Assembly: GCA_017881765.1 (NCBI GenBank)
Contig: JADGQN010000095.1
Span: 1-12,895 of the forward strand
Source of the DNA: Syntrophobacterales bacterium
GTDB taxonomy: Bacteria; Desulfobacterota; Syntrophorhabdia; Syntrophorhabdales; WCHB1-27
DNA: 12,895 nucleotides
Reading direction: 5' to 3'
Shown here in pieces: positions 12,215 to 12,895 of the stretch (positions are counted from its first letter, which is position 1; each line of letters starts with the position of its first letter). A program made the position numbers and the translations under genes. The notes beneath the pieces are model-generated. The model made no database searches. It was given only the letters and a program-made list of their open reading frames with translations, and was not told where the DNA came from.

Positions 12215-12895
12215 TTGATCCCTATCCCTCGGTAGTAAACCCGCCTGCCCGTGTCATTCCGCGTGAAGCCATGGCCGACCAGCATCCCGCTCAGCCTCAC
12301 CATGGACATTGCCTTGATCCCCCTCTGGTCGGCCCAACGCTCATAAGCGTTATAGAGGTCTTTCATTTGGACGCTATAGGATTTTCCCTGCACGCAAGCA
12401 CCGCTAATGAACTGCGCAAAGGTATCCCCGTCTATCTGGTCTGCCTGGTATTCCTCAGTTGCCACCTTTACCGTGTCCGGGGTTTGCAATTTTTTCCGTT
12501 GCCAAGCCAGGCACCCGCGGACCAGCCATGCCAGAATCCCCGATCTTTCACCTTCTAGTTTTTTAAACAAATCAAGGTCCGCCGGCCTCTCATACTCGAG
12601 CTTCGGCTCAGCCACAAACGAGAGGGTGAAAGGGATCAGGCGCAGCCTCTGCCAAAGGGCATAGTCACGCGCGGGCGCGTGAGGTTTGAAGTTAGTTAGC
12701 AGGAACAGCTGGTGGGTCGGCTCGAAGCTCACCTGGTGCCTGCCATAGACTTCACGGCCGGTCAGCGGGTCGCTGCCCGTGAGGTACTTCAACATTCCGG
12801 GGTTTAACAGTTTCCCGTCGCTTGTCTCGCTTGCCCACACCACACGCTTTCCCCTGAGACCCATAATATCACTGGTAGGCGCCCCGCTACGCCGT
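12211..12895 (-). CDS. Phage/plasmid primase-helicase of P4/D5 family, C-terminal part
   Basis: The last 227 residues of a gene entering from the right edge; the frame is open to base 12895, so an internal ATG at 12864 is not the start. The sequence shows the end of a superfamily 3 helicase: a motif B-like strand RVVWASET, the sensor region HQLFLLTNFKPHA with its Asn, and an arginine-finger region ALWQRLRLIPFT. A C-terminal winged-helix domain follows (FAQFIS…LYNAYERWADQRG, then MLVGHGFTRNDTGRR), like the D5/P4 alpha C-terminus that binds origin DNA. Walker A and any primase domain lie outside. It should replicate the excised element, possibly from the repeats just after its stop. Confidence 0.88.
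   Translation of the reverse strand, partial: RRSGAPTSDIMGLRGKRVVWASETSDGKLLNPGMLKYLTGSDPLTGREVYGRHQVSFEPTHQLFLLTNFKPHAPARDYALWQRLRLIPFTLSFVAEPKLEYERPADLDLFKKLEGERSGILAWLVRGCLAWQRKKLQTPDTVKVATEEYQADQIDGDTFAQFISGACVQGKSYSVQMKDLYNAYERWADQRGIKAMSMVRLSGMLVGHGFTRNDTGRRVYYRGIGIK

Noticed and set aside
12864..12895. ATG at 12864 as the true start of the primase-like gene
   Set aside because: The frame stays open to the edge and the upstream codons give conserved-looking sequence (SGAPTSDIMGLRGKR), so the gene continues beyond the window.

Overview
The window is chromosomal DNA of a Gram-negative bacterium, shown by two outer-membrane proteins, a lipoprotein and a TolC/fusion-protein pair. The gene mix (metal or drug efflux, a Cys-rich ECF sigma operon with a possible selenocysteine codon, an ABC exporter) fits a deltaproteobacterium (Desulfobacterota). 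That placement is inference, since no marker gene is present.

Layout. (1) 1-3468, minus strand: an envelope gene run. It starts with a secretin N-domain-like protein with a Pro/Gly-rich tail, then an outer-membrane protein resembling the phenol-degradation MetA family. After a 238-base gap come a TolC-type outer-membrane channel and a periplasmic fusion lipoprotein that runs off the left edge, presumably toward an RND pump. (2) 3522-3709: a large nested palindrome in a divergent intergenic region. Complementary linkers form a trunk, and short hairpins leave it on both sides. (3) 3756-7233: a family 2 glycosyltransferase (plus), a dodecin (minus, convergent), and an ABC exporter ATPase-permease pair (plus) divergent from the dodecin. 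(4) 7477-9216, minus strand: a compact operon of a small Cys-rich membrane protein, a winged-helix protein interrupted at codon 13 by an in-frame UGA, a DGC-type Cys-rich protein and an ECF sigma factor. A plausible ECF-type promoter lies in front of it. (5) 9217-9927: mostly non-coding, with a 168-bp MITE-like element. (6) 9928-10001: tRNA-Arg(CCG), followed directly by an integrated element: tyrosine integrase, XRE-type regulator, excisionase-like protein, a small ORF overlapping repeats, and a P4/D5-type primase-helicase cut by the right edge.

The two most unusual observations are the fir-tree palindrome at 3522-3709 and the UGA-interrupted gene at 8646-8939. The latter has a strong ribosome binding site, a long in-frame continuation and a SECIS-like stem-loop, so it is a candidate selenoprotein in what looks like a thiol- or metal-responsive ECF sigma operon. 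Other points are a Cys4 insertion inside the integrase catalytic domain, promoters that predict leaderless or near-leaderless transcripts, and 9-bp tandem repeats next to the primase gene.
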